From positions 4,873,501 to 4,937,500 of the forward strand of contig NZ_CP015506.1 of the NCBI RefSeq assembly GCF_000294775.2: a DNA stretch of 64,000 bases. Direction: 5' to 3'. Positions within the stretch are counted from its first letter, which is position 1. Each line of letters begins with the position of its first letter. Shown piece by piece: positions 54,091-61,744 of the stretch. The stretch is from Cytobacillus oceanisediminis 2691 (lineage in GTDB: Bacteria > Bacillota > Bacilli > Bacillales > Cytobacillaceae). The position numbers were made by a program, and so were the translations under genes. The notes beneath the pieces were generated by a model. That model was given only the letters and a program-made list of their open reading frames with translations. It had not been told where the DNA came from and searched no databases.

Positions 54091-56211
54091 TTACATGCCG
54101 CCAAATTGGTTCATGAGGAACATGGACTGCTCATTGGAACGCTGAATCGCTTTTTCCATGGCGGTGAACTGCCGCCAGTAGCGGTCTTCCACCTGCTTTA
54201 ATTTATCTTCAAAGCTATCAATTCGCTTGCCTACATCATTCAGTTCCCTGCCGATGGTAAACTGCTGATTGGTTGAAAAGCTGTTCCCGGCTTTTGTCTT
54301 CAATTTATCCATAGCAGCGTTCACGGTATCATAAAGCCTGTGGGCGATCCCTCTTTGCCCGTCTGTCTGTCCTTCTCCTCTAAAAAGATTCTCAACAGAC
54401 ACAGGGTCATCTTCGATTGCCTTTTTCAGGGCGGCTTCATCAATTTCCAGCTTACCGCCTTCTAAATAATTGCTGGTCGTTTTAATGCCGATACTGGCCA
54501 GCTGATTATACAGCGGAGAGACCAGATCATTCGTTACGGGCTGGTAAAAGTTCATCCGCATCCCCGATAAAACAGACTGAAGCGTAGAATCCTTGCGCAG
54601 GAGACCGCTTTTCGCTCGCTCTTCCCATTGCTCCTGCTGCTTGTCCGAAAGCTGCTCACGCTGTTCATCGGTTAAAGGGGTATAGCTTCTATAGCGCTCT
54701 TCACCGGTTTTTTTCTGGATTTTATCGATCATTTCATTGTATTTATCCACAAATGCCTTGATATTATCAAAAACCTTTGTGGAATCATTGCTGACATTGA
54801 TGCTGACCGGCTGATCTTCAAACGTCTGCTTAAGAGTGAAGGTAACGCCGTTCACTTCAAATGTATTTGAGCTCCGATTGGTAGCCAATCCATTAATCAC
54901 GAATTCAGCATTTCTTCCTTCTTCTTTGACCGCAGCCCCTTTAAAGCGCAGAACATCATTCAGAAAGCTGCCGCTTGTCGTGATTTCAGCCCCGCCTTTA
55001 TTAAAATCACCCGTCTCTGTGCGGGTCATCGTCATTTGGCCAGTAGCACTGTCAAAGAACATATTCACACCAGCGCTTGAAGCATTTACTTTACTGATGA
55101 CATTATTTAGAGACTCACTGCCTGAAATAAGGAAGGAATCATGACGTTCCCCTTTAGAGGTTGACGTATCGACAGAAAACGCAGTGTATTTGTGATCATA
55201 CGCAATCTCCAGAGTCATCGTTGTATCTGACCCCTCTGCCGGCTTTTGCATATCAGCATTAAACGTGATTTTACCTGTTTCGTAGTTAAGGGTGCCTACT
55301 ACTTTATTGGCATCATCGAGTATTTCTCTTTCCCCATTCACGATATTGCCCATTGAAAAAGTTTTCTCAGTGGTCGTTCCGGACGATGTTTCTTTTATCT
55401 TAATGCTTTTCACTTCGTTCAAGGCACCTTGTGCCAATTGAATGGAAGAAGTGCTGCTTGAAATAGCGTGTGAACCCGTCCGTTCAGTAGCCACATAATC
55501 AATCTTAATCACACTTCCCTTTGCAGGTTCCTTACCGAATTGCAGGGTTCCATCTTCTTTTACCAGCACATCATTCTCTTTTAAGGGACGGTTCGCCGCA
55601 GTCAATTCTGCCTCACTCAGCGCATTAAATCCTACCCCATTAACCTTTACACTCCAGGAGCTAAGTTCACTTAGATCCACCTTGGACATATCCCCGAAAC
55701 TAATGGCAGCTGGATCGGTCACATCAATATTTTTACTTAAAACAGCACCATTTTTCCAAGCACTAGCGACAGGGTTTCCATTTGAATCTGTATGATTGCC
55801 TTTATACATAAAGCTGCTTTCCTGTGCATAAAGGCTTTTGCTTGGGTCTATGGACTTTCCATCCGCAGAAATACTGCCGCCGTTTACACGGGTCTCCGCA
55901 CTAGCCAGCTGTGTTACTTTTGAAATCGAGTAAGAAGACTGGCTGGCTGCACCGCTTGCTGTAGCAGTTACCATTGCTTCATTTGATGAAGTTGTCAAAC
56001 GAGAGCGATAACGTGTAGTCAGCTTCATTTGCGTCAATTCACTTCGAAAATCCAATAGCAATGAATTCATTGCACGGTAATCATCCCGCTGCCATTCCAA
56101 GACTTGTTTCTTCTGCTTTAATTTATCTAGAGGCATCCGTTCTGCCTTCATTAGATCTGATACAAGCTGATCAATATCCATCCCGCTTGCCAGTCCTCCG
56201 ATTCTAACCAA
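54091..56211 (-). CDS. fliD: FliD flagellar filament cap
   Basis: 706 residues against about 500 in B. subtilis; the extra length lies in the variable middle. The N-terminal GGLASGMDIDQLVSDLMKAE and the C-terminal coiled coil (EDKLKQVEDRYWRQFTAMEK, ending SMFLMNQFGGM) are conserved. FliD forms the cap under which flagellin folds. The start is TTG with AAAGGAGGAG 8 nt upstream. Its expansion suggests an exposed, variable surface domain. Confidence 0.95.
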   Translation of the reverse strand: MVRIGGLASGMDIDQLVSDLMKAERMPLDKLKQKKQVLEWQRDDYRAMNSLLLDFRSELTQMKLTTRYRSRLTTSSNEAMVTATASGAASQSSYSISKVTQLASAETRVNGGSISADGKSIDPSKSLYAQESSFMYKGNHTDSNGNPVASAWKNGAVLSKNIDVTDPAAISFGDMSKVDLSELSSWSVKVNGVGFNALSEAELTAANRPLKENDVLVKEDGTLQFGKEPAKGSVIKIDYVATERTGSHAISSSTSSIQLAQGALNEVKSIKIKETSSGTTTEKTFSMGNIVNGEREILDDANKVVGTLNYETGKITFNADMQKPAEGSDTTMTLEIAYDHKYTAFSVDTSTSKGERHDSFLISGSESLNNVISKVNASSAGVNMFFDSATGQMTMTRTETGDFNKGGAEITTSGSFLNDVLRFKGAAVKEEGRNAEFVINGLATNRSSNTFEVNGVTFTLKQTFEDQPVSINVSNDSTKVFDNIKAFVDKYNEMIDKIQKKTGEERYRSYTPLTDEQREQLSDKQQEQWEERAKSGLLRKDSTLQSVLSGMRMNFYQPVTNDLVSPLYNQLASIGIKTTSNYLEGGKLEIDEAALKKAIEDDPVSVENLFRGEGQTDGQRGIAHRLYDTVNAAMDKLKTKAGNSFSTNQQFTIGRELNDVGKRIDSFEDKLKQVEDRYWRQFTAMEKAIQRSNEQSMFLMNQFGGM

Positions 56212-56225
56212 TAAGAACTCCTCCT

Positions 56226-56582
56226 TTAAATCTTCTTATCTACCATTAGTCCAACAAAATCTGTCATTGCTGCATACATATCCAGCATTTTCTTTGATGG
56301 AATTTCCTTTACTACTTCCTGGGTAACATCATCGACTAATGTCACGTAATATTCATTTAGTTCATCATGGAGAACAAACTTTAATGAGGTGTGAGAAGCT
56401 TGTAAGAATTCGTTCATGCTGTCGACAACCTCTGTTATCTTATCTTCCTTCAGTGGTTCAACATGTTTGCGTGTTAGCTGTTCGAGTATATTAGATTCTT
56501 TTTTTGTAAACTCATTATTTACTTCATTATTAGAAAGTCTAGGTGTAAGAGACGTGTGCTGAGATGGTAACCGATCGATCAT
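56226..56582 (-). CDS. flaG: FlaG family protein (YvyC)
   Basis: 118 residues. The FlaG domain in the second half reads VVDSMNEFLQASHTSLKFVL, DELNEYYVTLVDDVTQEVVK and EIPSKKMLDMYAAM. It affects filament length in other genera. GGGG precedes the ATG. It is first in the flaG-fliD-fliS-fliT operon, with a sigma-D-type promoter upstream. Confidence 0.93.
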   Translation of the reverse strand: MIDRLPSQHTSLTPRLSNNEVNNEFTKKESNILEQLTRKHVEPLKEDKITEVVDSMNEFLQASHTSLKFVLHDELNEYYVTLVDDVTQEVVKEIPSKKMLDMYAAMTDFVGLMVDKKI

Positions 56583-56624
56583 GAAAATCCCCTACCTAAT
56601 ATTAAAATATATTTCTTAGTTTTT

Positions 56625-56651
56625 ATATCGGTAGAGGAGCGAAGATGTTGA
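56625..56651 (-). promoter_or_regulatory. Sigma-D promoter of the flaG-fliD operon
   Basis: On the minus strand TCAA, a 15-nt spacer and ACCGATAT match TAAA-N15-GCCGATAT at 10 of 12 positions. It lies 43 bp before flaG. Confidence 0.75.
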
Positions 56652-56944
56652 GAGGGAAATTAGACCGAGAGAATATTGTGATATGCTGGTGGGATCTTTA
56701 TTAACATGCTCGATTATTTAACTAGCTTTAGGCTAACAATGTTCACACGTTTTGCAGATTGATGAAGATTGATTTTTCATGATTACGATTCCTCCTCCAA
56801 AATAGAAAAAGGACTTTCCTCCGAAGAGAGAAATCATATTTTGATGAATATCATTTACATGAATATTCAATATTATGATATAGCTTGATTTTACTGTTAT
56901 TACAATTACTCGTTAAAATCTTGTTCTGCAAAGTTATAATGTCT
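56652..56944. other. AT-rich non-coding region
   Basis: No gene with a ribosome site. It may hold upstream promoter elements only. Confidence 0.4.
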
Positions 56945-57166
56945 TCAATACTTAAAATTCTTCTTTTTCACCGTTACAGTTACTATAAAAATGAACGTAG
57001 CCTCTGAAATATTAATCTTGTTTAATAACCTTTCAACAACTTTAATAATGTCTTCAAGAATATCTTTTAACTCAAAATGGGACGCACTAATTGAGTTCCC
57101 ATTGAAAGGATACACTTCTAATTGATATCCCTTATCTTCGTAAAAAATTTTCACTTCTAATTCCAA
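56945..57166 (-). CDS. Hypothetical small protein, 73 residues
   Basis: Not recognised. Frame MELEVKIFYEDKGYQLEVYP and then IIKVVERLLNKINISEA; predicted beta strand then helix then a Val/Ile strand (TFIFIVTVTVKKK). GGAGAAC lies 5 nt before a TTG start. It could be a small flagellar-cluster gene, but coding status is uncertain. Confidence 0.45.
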   Translation of the reverse strand: MELEVKIFYEDKGYQLEVYPFNGNSISASHFELKDILEDIIKVVERLLNKINISEATFIFIVTVTVKKKNFKY

Positions 57167-57191
57167 TCAAGTTCTCCAATCTGAAAATAAT

Positions 57192-57205
57192 AAAAGAGAC
57201 CCTAG
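57192..57205 (-). terminator. Distal half of a terminator split by the IS3 element
   Basis: The minus strand reads CTAGGGTCTCTTTT and then ATTATTTT. It pairs with AAAGGGACTCTAG at 58684-58696, now 1.5 kb away. Before insertion the two arms formed one stem-loop with a 5-nt loop. Confidence 0.7.
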
Positions 57206-57307
57206 CAAATGAACTATACCCCAGATAGTGGACACTGATAAAAAAGTGCCCCTTTCTGGGGTTTTTTGTGTTTCAATAGTTTTAATGAATAAGGCGGAGG
57301 ATTTTTT

Positions 57308-57739
57308 ATGAGTAAGAATATCTATAATGAATTCCAAATGAAAGAGCTTGAAAAGAATCCTAATGTTTTGAGGGCTTCTGAGAGGTCAATCTCCTATAGT
57401 TCTGAATTTAAGATAAAAGCAGTGGCGGAGTACAAAAGTGGGAAAACACCATCGCAAATCTTTATTGAACAAGGCTTTGATCTCGAAATGATTGGCAAGG
57501 AACAGCCAAAACGTTGTCTTAAGCGTTGGAGAGAAACATTCGAAAGGTTCGGGGAGGAAGGTTTCCTTACGGAACGTCGAGGTAAAGGGAGCACTGGACG
57601 TCCTTCTTCTAAACAACTTTCCATTGAGGAGAAACTAAGGAAGGCTGAGGCAAGGATTAAATTCCTTGAGGCAGAGAATGACTTCTTAAAAAAGCTGGAA
57701 GAACTAGAAAGGCAGGCGTTGATGAAGAAACGATTCTAA
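57308..57739 (+). CDS. IS3-family OrfA (helix-turn-helix)
   Basis: 143 residues: an N-terminal HTH of transposase_8/IS150 type (SSEFKIKAVAEYKSGKTPSQ, then a second HTH-like CLKRWRETFERFGEEGFLTE) and a C-terminal leucine-zipper helix (EKLRKAEARIKFLEAENDFL). GGCGGAGG precedes the ATG. A slippery AAAAAAG near the end allows -1 shifting to OrfB. Confidence 0.93.
   Translation: MSKNIYNEFQMKELEKNPNVLRASERSISYSSEFKIKAVAEYKSGKTPSQIFIEQGFDLEMIGKEQPKRCLKRWRETFERFGEEGFLTERRGKGSTGRPSSKQLSIEEKLRKAEARIKFLEAENDFLKKLEELERQALMKKRF
57688..57694 (+). other. Programmed -1 frameshift heptamer of the IS3 element
   Basis: A AAA AAG lies near the end of orfA. A -1 shift here continues KAGRTRKAGVDEETILTAAE into the OrfB frame, giving the OrfAB transposase typical of the family. 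Confidence 0.75.
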
Positions 57740-57789
57740 CGGCAGCTGAGAAGTTTTCTTTAATTGAGAAAACCATCAGAACATATCAG

Positions 57790-58641
57790 TTGAAAAAATC
57801 TGTTTCCTACCTGTGTGAACTGGCAGGCGTAAGTCGAAGTGGCTACTATGATTGGCTGAAGGCAGCACAATTACGGGCACAACGTGACGAGAAGGATCAA
57901 TTGGATATAGAGTTAATTCGAGAAATATTCATAAGTAAAAAAGAAAAAGTAGGTGTCCTCAAGATCAAAATGATAATGGAGAATGATTATTCATCGGTAA
58001 TGAACCACAAAAAGATTAGGCGTCTGATGGCAAAATATAATCTTGTAACAAAAGTAAGGAAAGCCAATCCTTATCGTAAAATGGCTAAGGCAACCCATGA
58101 GCATCGATCTTGTCCCAACCTCCTTAACCGAGAATTTAATCAAGAAGAACCAGGAAAAGTCCTGCTTACTGACATTACTTATCTCTATTTCGGAAAGGGA
58201 CAAAAAGCATACTTATCCTGCGTAAAAGATGGAGCTACCAAAGAAATTGTCGCTTATCATCTATCCACTTCGTTAGAAATGGATATTGTATATAAGACGC
58301 TTAAAAAGTTAAAACAAGCTGTTGGCGATCATTTTCATCCAGAAGCCATACTGCACTCTGACCAAGGTTTCCACTATACCCATCCCCAATTCCAAAGCAA
58401 AGTAAAAGAACTTGGCTTAATACAATCGATGTCCCGAAAGGGAAACTGTTGGGATAACGCACCAATGGAAAGTTTCTTTGGGCACTTTAAGGATTTAGCA
58501 GAGTATAAATCATTAGATAATTTAGGAGATGTTAGAAAAGAAGTGGATCGAGTGATTGAGGAATATAACCAGCATCGTTATCAATGGGGCTTAAATAAAA
58601 TGACCCCGGAGCAATACCGGGGCCATTTACTAGCCGCGTAG
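57790..58641 (+). CDS. IS3-family OrfB (DDE integrase domain)
   Basis: 283 residues from the first initiator codon, but the frame is open back to the slippery site and is probably made as OrfAB. The catalytic triad is Asp in LLTDITYLYFG, Asp in ILHSDQGFHYTHP and Glu in PMESFFGHFKDLAEY. HTH_21 (EIFISKKEKVGVLKIKMIME) precedes it. No disruption is seen. Confidence 0.95.
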   Translation: MKKSVSYLCELAGVSRSGYYDWLKAAQLRAQRDEKDQLDIELIREIFISKKEKVGVLKIKMIMENDYSSVMNHKKIRRLMAKYNLVTKVRKANPYRKMAKATHEHRSCPNLLNREFNQEEPGKVLLTDITYLYFGKGQKAYLSCVKDGATKEIVAYHLSTSLEMDIVYKTLKKLKQAVGDHFHPEAILHSDQGFHYTHPQFQSKVKELGLIQSMSRKGNCWDNAPMESFFGHFKDLAEYKSLDNLGDVRKEVDRVIEEYNQHRYQWGLNKMTPEQYRGHLLAA

Positions 58642-58683
58642 GCGCTTTTTAAACTGTCCGTAAATCGGGGCACAGTTCAAAAA

Positions 58684-58696
58684 CTAGAGTCCCTTT
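58684..58696 (-). terminator. Proximal half of the split terminator after the second flagellin gene
   Basis: The minus strand reads AAAGGGACTCTAG, the left arm of the stem whose right arm is at 57192-57205. It lies 15 bp after the stop of the flagellin tail fragment. Confidence 0.7.
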
Positions 58697-58710
58697 CAAA
58701 TAATCTAAAA

Positions 58711-58755
58711 TTAACGAAGAAGTTGAAGAACTCCTTGTGGTTGTTGGTTGGCTTG
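58711..58755 (-). other. Flagellin C-terminal fragment (candidate 3' exon)
   Basis: Fifteen codons read QANQQPQGVLQLLR and a TAA stop, identical at protein level to the last 14 residues of the first flagellin (60034-60912), but the codons differ. No start codon or ribosome site precedes it; the group I intron does. It is best read as the 3' exon of the second flagellin gene. Confidence 0.8.
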
Positions 58756-59112
58756 CTTTGCCGCTGTGCCTTTCGGTCACAGAATAGACTATATCTTCAT
58801 CCATGTTTTTTCCATGGAGCTGGGCACTTCGAATGACTCTTGTCACCCTACGAATCTCATTGTCATAGCTATTGCCTTAGACAGTACATTCTAGTCGTTG
58901 AACCTTTTCCAGAGTTTCCTCACAGGAGCTTGGCTGCTGATTATCCATTGTTATATCTTCATCATTTTCAAACCTTCACGCTGACCGTTTCCAGTTACGT
59001 TGTGGTTGATGAAGCTTTAGGAAATTCCAGCAATTCACCCAGTTATCCTCTTACCCGTTACCAGATAAGACGCCCTTCTCATCAATTATCTCAAGAGTTG
59101 TAATACTCCTTG
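58756..59112 (-). ncRNA. Group I self-splicing intron at the 3' end of the second flagellin gene
   Basis: The four conserved core elements are present in order on the minus strand: P AATTGCTGGAA (59025-59035), Q AATCAGCAGCCAAG (58929-58942), R GTTCAACGACTAGA (58890-58903) and S AAGATATAGTCT (58786-58797). P7 pairs GACTA of R with TAGTC of S, and a GAAA-capped P9 hairpin follows at 58764-58782. A candidate P1 pairs ATGCCT (59113-59118) with GGGCGT (59070-59075), with a U-G pair at the splice site. A G at 58756 can be the terminal intron base. No endonuclease gene is inside. Exact ends are inferred. Confidence 0.85.
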
Positions 59113-59955
59113 AGGCATTTGATTGGATTGAGCCAACATTGCTTGTGCTGCTTGAGAAAGAATAGAATTCTTTGTTTGGCTCATCATTTCTTTCGCCATG
59201 TCTACGTCACGGATACGAGATTCCGCTGCAGTCAGGTTTTCAGAGGATGTGTTCAAGTTATTAATTGTATGGTCTAAACGATTTTGGTACGCCCCAAGTT
59301 TTGAACGTTCTCCAGAAACTGTTTCAATCGCTGTATTAATTGCAGTGATGGCATCATCAGCAGCCGTCTGCGACGAAATGTCAATTCCTGCAGTAACAGT
59401 TGCTTTTGTAACAACACCACTACCGTCAACATTACGAGCCGCCCCCGTAGCAACACCTAAAGTACTTGCATCCATTGCACCAATAGTTAATTGAAGGTTT
59501 TGTGTAGCATTAGCACCGATGTGGAATTTCCCATCAAATTGTCCACCTAGTAGATTTTGTGTGTTAAATTCAGTGTTGTTTGATATACGTGTAATTTCTT
59601 CAGCTAATTGATTAACCTCTTTTTGTAACTCATCACGGTCTGTGTTAGTATTTGTGTCATTCGCTGACTGAACTGCCAATTCACGCATACGTTGAAGAAT
59701 TGAATGTGTTTCGTTTAGTGCCCCTTCAGCTGTTTGGATTAAGGATATACCATCTTGAGCATTTTTAGAAGCCATATCCAATCCTCTGATTTGCCCACGC
59801 ATTTTTTCAGATATTGCAAGACCTGCCGCATCATCTCCAGCTTTGTTTATACGTAATCCCGAAGATAACTTCTCCATGGAACTACCTTGGGCATTATTAG
59901 CGGTATTTAGTTGGCGATAGGTATTAAGTGCTGCGATGTTATGGTTTATTCTCAT
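59086..59955 (-). CDS. hag: Flagellin, second copy (interrupted by a group I intron near its end)
   Basis: 289 residues as read without splicing. N-terminal D0/D1 MRINHNIAALNTYRQLNTAN and KLSSGLRINKAGDDAAGLAI, a short variable middle, and C-terminal ESRIRDVDMAKEMMSQTKNS with LSQAAQAMLAQSNQMPQGVL. The reading frame closes with LLR and TAA, though the last ten or so codons lie inside the candidate intron. GGGAGGAAG precedes the ATG. It has its own sigma-D-like promoter and a CsrA-like leader hairpin. Splicing would replace the tail with the fragment at 58711-58755. Confidence 0.92.
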   Translation of the reverse strand: MRINHNIAALNTYRQLNTANNAQGSSMEKLSSGLRINKAGDDAAGLAISEKMRGQIRGLDMASKNAQDGISLIQTAEGALNETHSILQRMRELAVQSANDTNTNTDRDELQKEVNQLAEEITRISNNTEFNTQNLLGGQFDGKFHIGANATQNLQLTIGAMDASTLGVATGAARNVDGSGVVTKATVTAGIDISSQTAADDAITAINTAIETVSGERSKLGAYQNRLDHTINNLNTSSENLTAAESRIRDVDMAKEMMSQTKNSILSQAAQAMLAQSNQMPQGVLQLLR

Positions 59956-59981
59956 TTGTTCTTCCTCCCTGAATTATCAGT

Positions 59982-59997
59982 CTCACTTCCTTGTGAG
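59982..59997 (-). promoter_or_regulatory. CsrA-like site in the second flagellin leader
   Basis: The transcript reads CUCACAAGGAAGUGAG: a five-base-pair stem with AAGGAA in the loop, near the CsrA consensus RUACARGGAUGU. A second GGA overlaps the ribosome site downstream, as in the B. subtilis hag leader. Confidence 0.65.
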
Positions 59998-60002
59998 ATT
60001 AC

Positions 60003-60029
60003 ATATCGTTTACAACACGACTCTATTAA
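60003..60029 (-). promoter_or_regulatory. Sigma-D-like promoter of the second flagellin gene
   Basis: On the minus strand TTAA, a 15-nt spacer and AACGATAT; weaker than the first flagellin's promoter but correctly spaced. Confidence 0.55.
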
Positions 60030-60033
60030 TATA

Positions 60034-60912
60034 TTATCTTAGAAGCTGTAATACTCCTTGAGGCTGTTGATTTGCTTGAGCCAGCATTGCTTGAGCAGCC
60101 TGTGAAAGAATAGAATTCTTAGTTTGATTCATCATTTCTTTCGCCATGTCTACGTCACGGATACGAGATTCCGCTGCTGTTAAATTTTCTGAAGACGTAT
60201 TCAAGTTATTAATTGTATGGTCTAAACGATTTTGATAAGCTCCAAGTTTTGAACGTTCTGCGGAAACCTGTTCAATTGCATCATTAATAACAGTGATAGC
60301 AGCATCAGCCTTACCTTGATTAAGTATTCCTGCGTCTGCTGTTAAATCAGTAGATTTTAAAGTGGATAAAGCTGTGGCTACAGTTCCGTCCGCAGCTAAT
60401 GTACCTATTGCAGTTGATTGCATGTCATTTATTTTTAATTCAATATTTTGAGTCGCATTTGCACCAATTTGGAATTTCAATCCATTAGTTTTAAAAGTAC
60501 CATCCATCAGTGTTTTTGTATTAAATTGGGTTTGACCAGCAATACGGTCAACTTCATCAATGAGTTCATTTAATTCCTTTTGAAGTTCTCCACGGTCTGT
60601 ATCGGTATTTGTATCATTAGCAGATTGAACAGCTAATTCACGCATACGTTGAAGTACGCTATGCGTTTCGTTTAGTGCTCCTTCGGATGTTTGGATTAGC
60701 GAAATGCCATCTTGTGCATTTTTTGCAGCCATATCCAAACCACGAATTTGTCCACGCATTTTTTCAGAAATTGCTAGACCTGCTGCATCATCTGCAGCGT
60801 TGTTAATACGAAGACCTGAAGATAATTTCTCCATAGATTTAGATTGAGCACCTGAAGCACTATTCAACTGACGATAAGTATTAAGCGCTGCAATATTATG
60901 ATTAATTCTCAT
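60034..60912 (-). CDS. hag: Flagellin, first copy
   Basis: 292 residues from ATG 60912. D0/D1 N-terminal MRINHNIAALNTYRQLNSAS and MRGQIRGLDMAAKNAQDGIS; C-terminal SRIRDVDMAKEMMNQTKNSI, AQAMLAQANQQPQGVLQLLR. The short middle lacks D2/D3. AAGGAGGAAA precedes ATG 60912, which lies 11 codons inside the longest frame. It is secreted by the type III flagellar export system with FliS as chaperone. It has no intron, and its tail matches the 3' fragment after the second copy. Confidence 0.97.
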   Translation of the reverse strand: MRINHNIAALNTYRQLNSASGAQSKSMEKLSSGLRINNAADDAAGLAISEKMRGQIRGLDMAAKNAQDGISLIQTSEGALNETHSVLQRMRELAVQSANDTNTDTDRGELQKELNELIDEVDRIAGQTQFNTKTLMDGTFKTNGLKFQIGANATQNIELKINDMQSTAIGTLAADGTVATALSTLKSTDLTADAGILNQGKADAAITVINDAIEQVSAERSKLGAYQNRLDHTINNLNTSSENLTAAESRIRDVDMAKEMMNQTKNSILSQAAQAMLAQANQQPQGVLQLLR

Positions 60913-60939
60913 TATTAATTTCCTCCTTGAGTATATATC

Positions 60940-60953
60940 CCACATCCATGTGG
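60940..60953 (-). promoter_or_regulatory. CsrA-like site in the first flagellin leader
   Basis: The transcript reads CCACAUGGAUGUGG: a five-base-pair stem with GGA exposed, matching the CsrA consensus core ACARGGAUGU. The ribosome site downstream (CAAGGAGGA) offers the second GGA, as in B. subtilis BS1/BS2. Confidence 0.75.
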
Positions 60954-61013
60954 TTGCTTTACTAACCAGCAGAAAAGTCGGCCGCCTTTTTGCTGTTCAG
61001 CTTTACACTGGTT

Positions 61014-61040
61014 ATATCGACTTATTTTGACAGGTGTTTA
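61014..61040 (-). promoter_or_regulatory. Sigma-D promoter of the first flagellin gene
   Basis: TAAA, a 15-nt spacer and GTCGATAT on the minus strand; 11 of 12 positions match the sigma-D consensus. It lies about 100 bp before ATG 60912 and within the csrA-hag gap. Confidence 0.88.
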
Positions 61041-61058
61041 ATGGTTTGGAAAAAATTT

Positions 61059-61289
61059 TTATTGCTTTTTAAAAAAGTTGCTTAAACTTTCAATTGCACC
61101 AGCATCTGTTTGAGTTGCGCTGCTGTTTTCCTGCTGTATAGATAAGTATATTTCTTTCCTATGAATATCAACATTTTTCGGCGCGCTGATGCCCAGCTTT
61201 ACCTGGTCACCTTCAATAGAAAGGATTGAGATTTCAATATCGTCACCAATCATGATCGATTCTTTAAGTCTCCTTGTAAGTACAAGCAT
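61059..61289 (-). CDS. csrA: CsrA translational regulator
   Basis: 76 residues. [40 protein letters not shown] are diagnostic. As a dimer it binds GGA motifs and blocks hag translation until FliW sequesters it. The ATG shares one base with the fliW stop (TAATG), so the two are coupled. Both flagellin leaders nearby carry matching sites. Confidence 0.98.
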   Translation of the reverse strand: MLVLTRRLKESIMIGDDIEISILSIEGDQVKLGISAPKNVDIHRKEIYLSIQQENSSATQTDAGAIESLSNFFKKQ

Positions 61290-61729
61290 TATCTCTCCCC
61301 CTGTTCTTGAGGTGTCATGATTTTATGCTTGGTCTTATAAGGTGTTTGATTAAGTATAATTTGTTTGCCTATTTTTTTTGTTTGGTTAATGACCAAAGGG
61401 GCCTGCAGGTTAGCGGTTGTTTCCTCAAATGGATCCATTACTGTCAAAATCGCAAAGGTAGCCACATCTTTATCCGATTGAATTTCTAATTTTTCCAATG
61501 CCTCTTTTGGCAAATCAAACTCATACTGCGGAAAAAGAACAAACGGATCTGTCACGATAAAAGCTACCTCAGGTGTTTTTACTGACTGAAGTACAAATAA
61601 GTCTGTCCCTTCAAGAGGTAATATATAAAACTCCTTTTCCTCTAAAAAACCCGGAATCCCAGATGGAAAATGAATAATATCCTCCTTATTTATCTCCTGC
61701 ACACCATGAAACTTTGTTTGGATATTCAT
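61289..61729 (-). CDS. fliW: FliW flagellar assembly factor
   Basis: 146 residues. [20 protein letters not shown] and the [19 protein letters not shown] block define FliW. It binds CsrA allosterically and also binds flagellin, so free flagellin releases CsrA to shut off hag. GAGGTGAAAAG precedes the ATG. It overlaps csrA by one base. Confidence 0.97.
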   Translation of the reverse strand: MNIQTKFHGVQEINKEDIIHFPSGIPGFLEEKEFYILPLEGTDLFVLQSVKTPEVAFIVTDPFVLFPQYEFDLPKEALEKLEIQSDKDVATFAILTVMDPFEETTANLQAPLVINQTKKIGKQIILNQTPYKTKHKIMTPQEQGER

Positions 61730-61744
61730 CTTTTCACCTCATTG

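Larger units (their letters stand above)
57210..58679 (+). mobile_element. IS3-family (IS150-like) insertion sequence, 1470 bp
   Basis: Terminal inverted repeats: TGAACTATACCCC on the left, and TGAACTGTGCCCC reading inward on the right. Flanking AAA on both sides (57207-57209 and 58680-58682) fits a 3-bp target duplication. Two overlapping-phase ORFs encode OrfA and OrfB. Confidence 0.92.

Noticed and set aside
58649..58846. Minus-strand ORF of 65 residues over the intron and flagellin tail
   Set aside because: It runs through the group I core in the wrong frame for the flagellin tail and has no ribosome site.
58840..59103. Plus-strand ORF of 87 residues over the intron
   Set aside because: Antisense to the conserved intron core; it shows no homing-endonuclease motif and no ribosome site.
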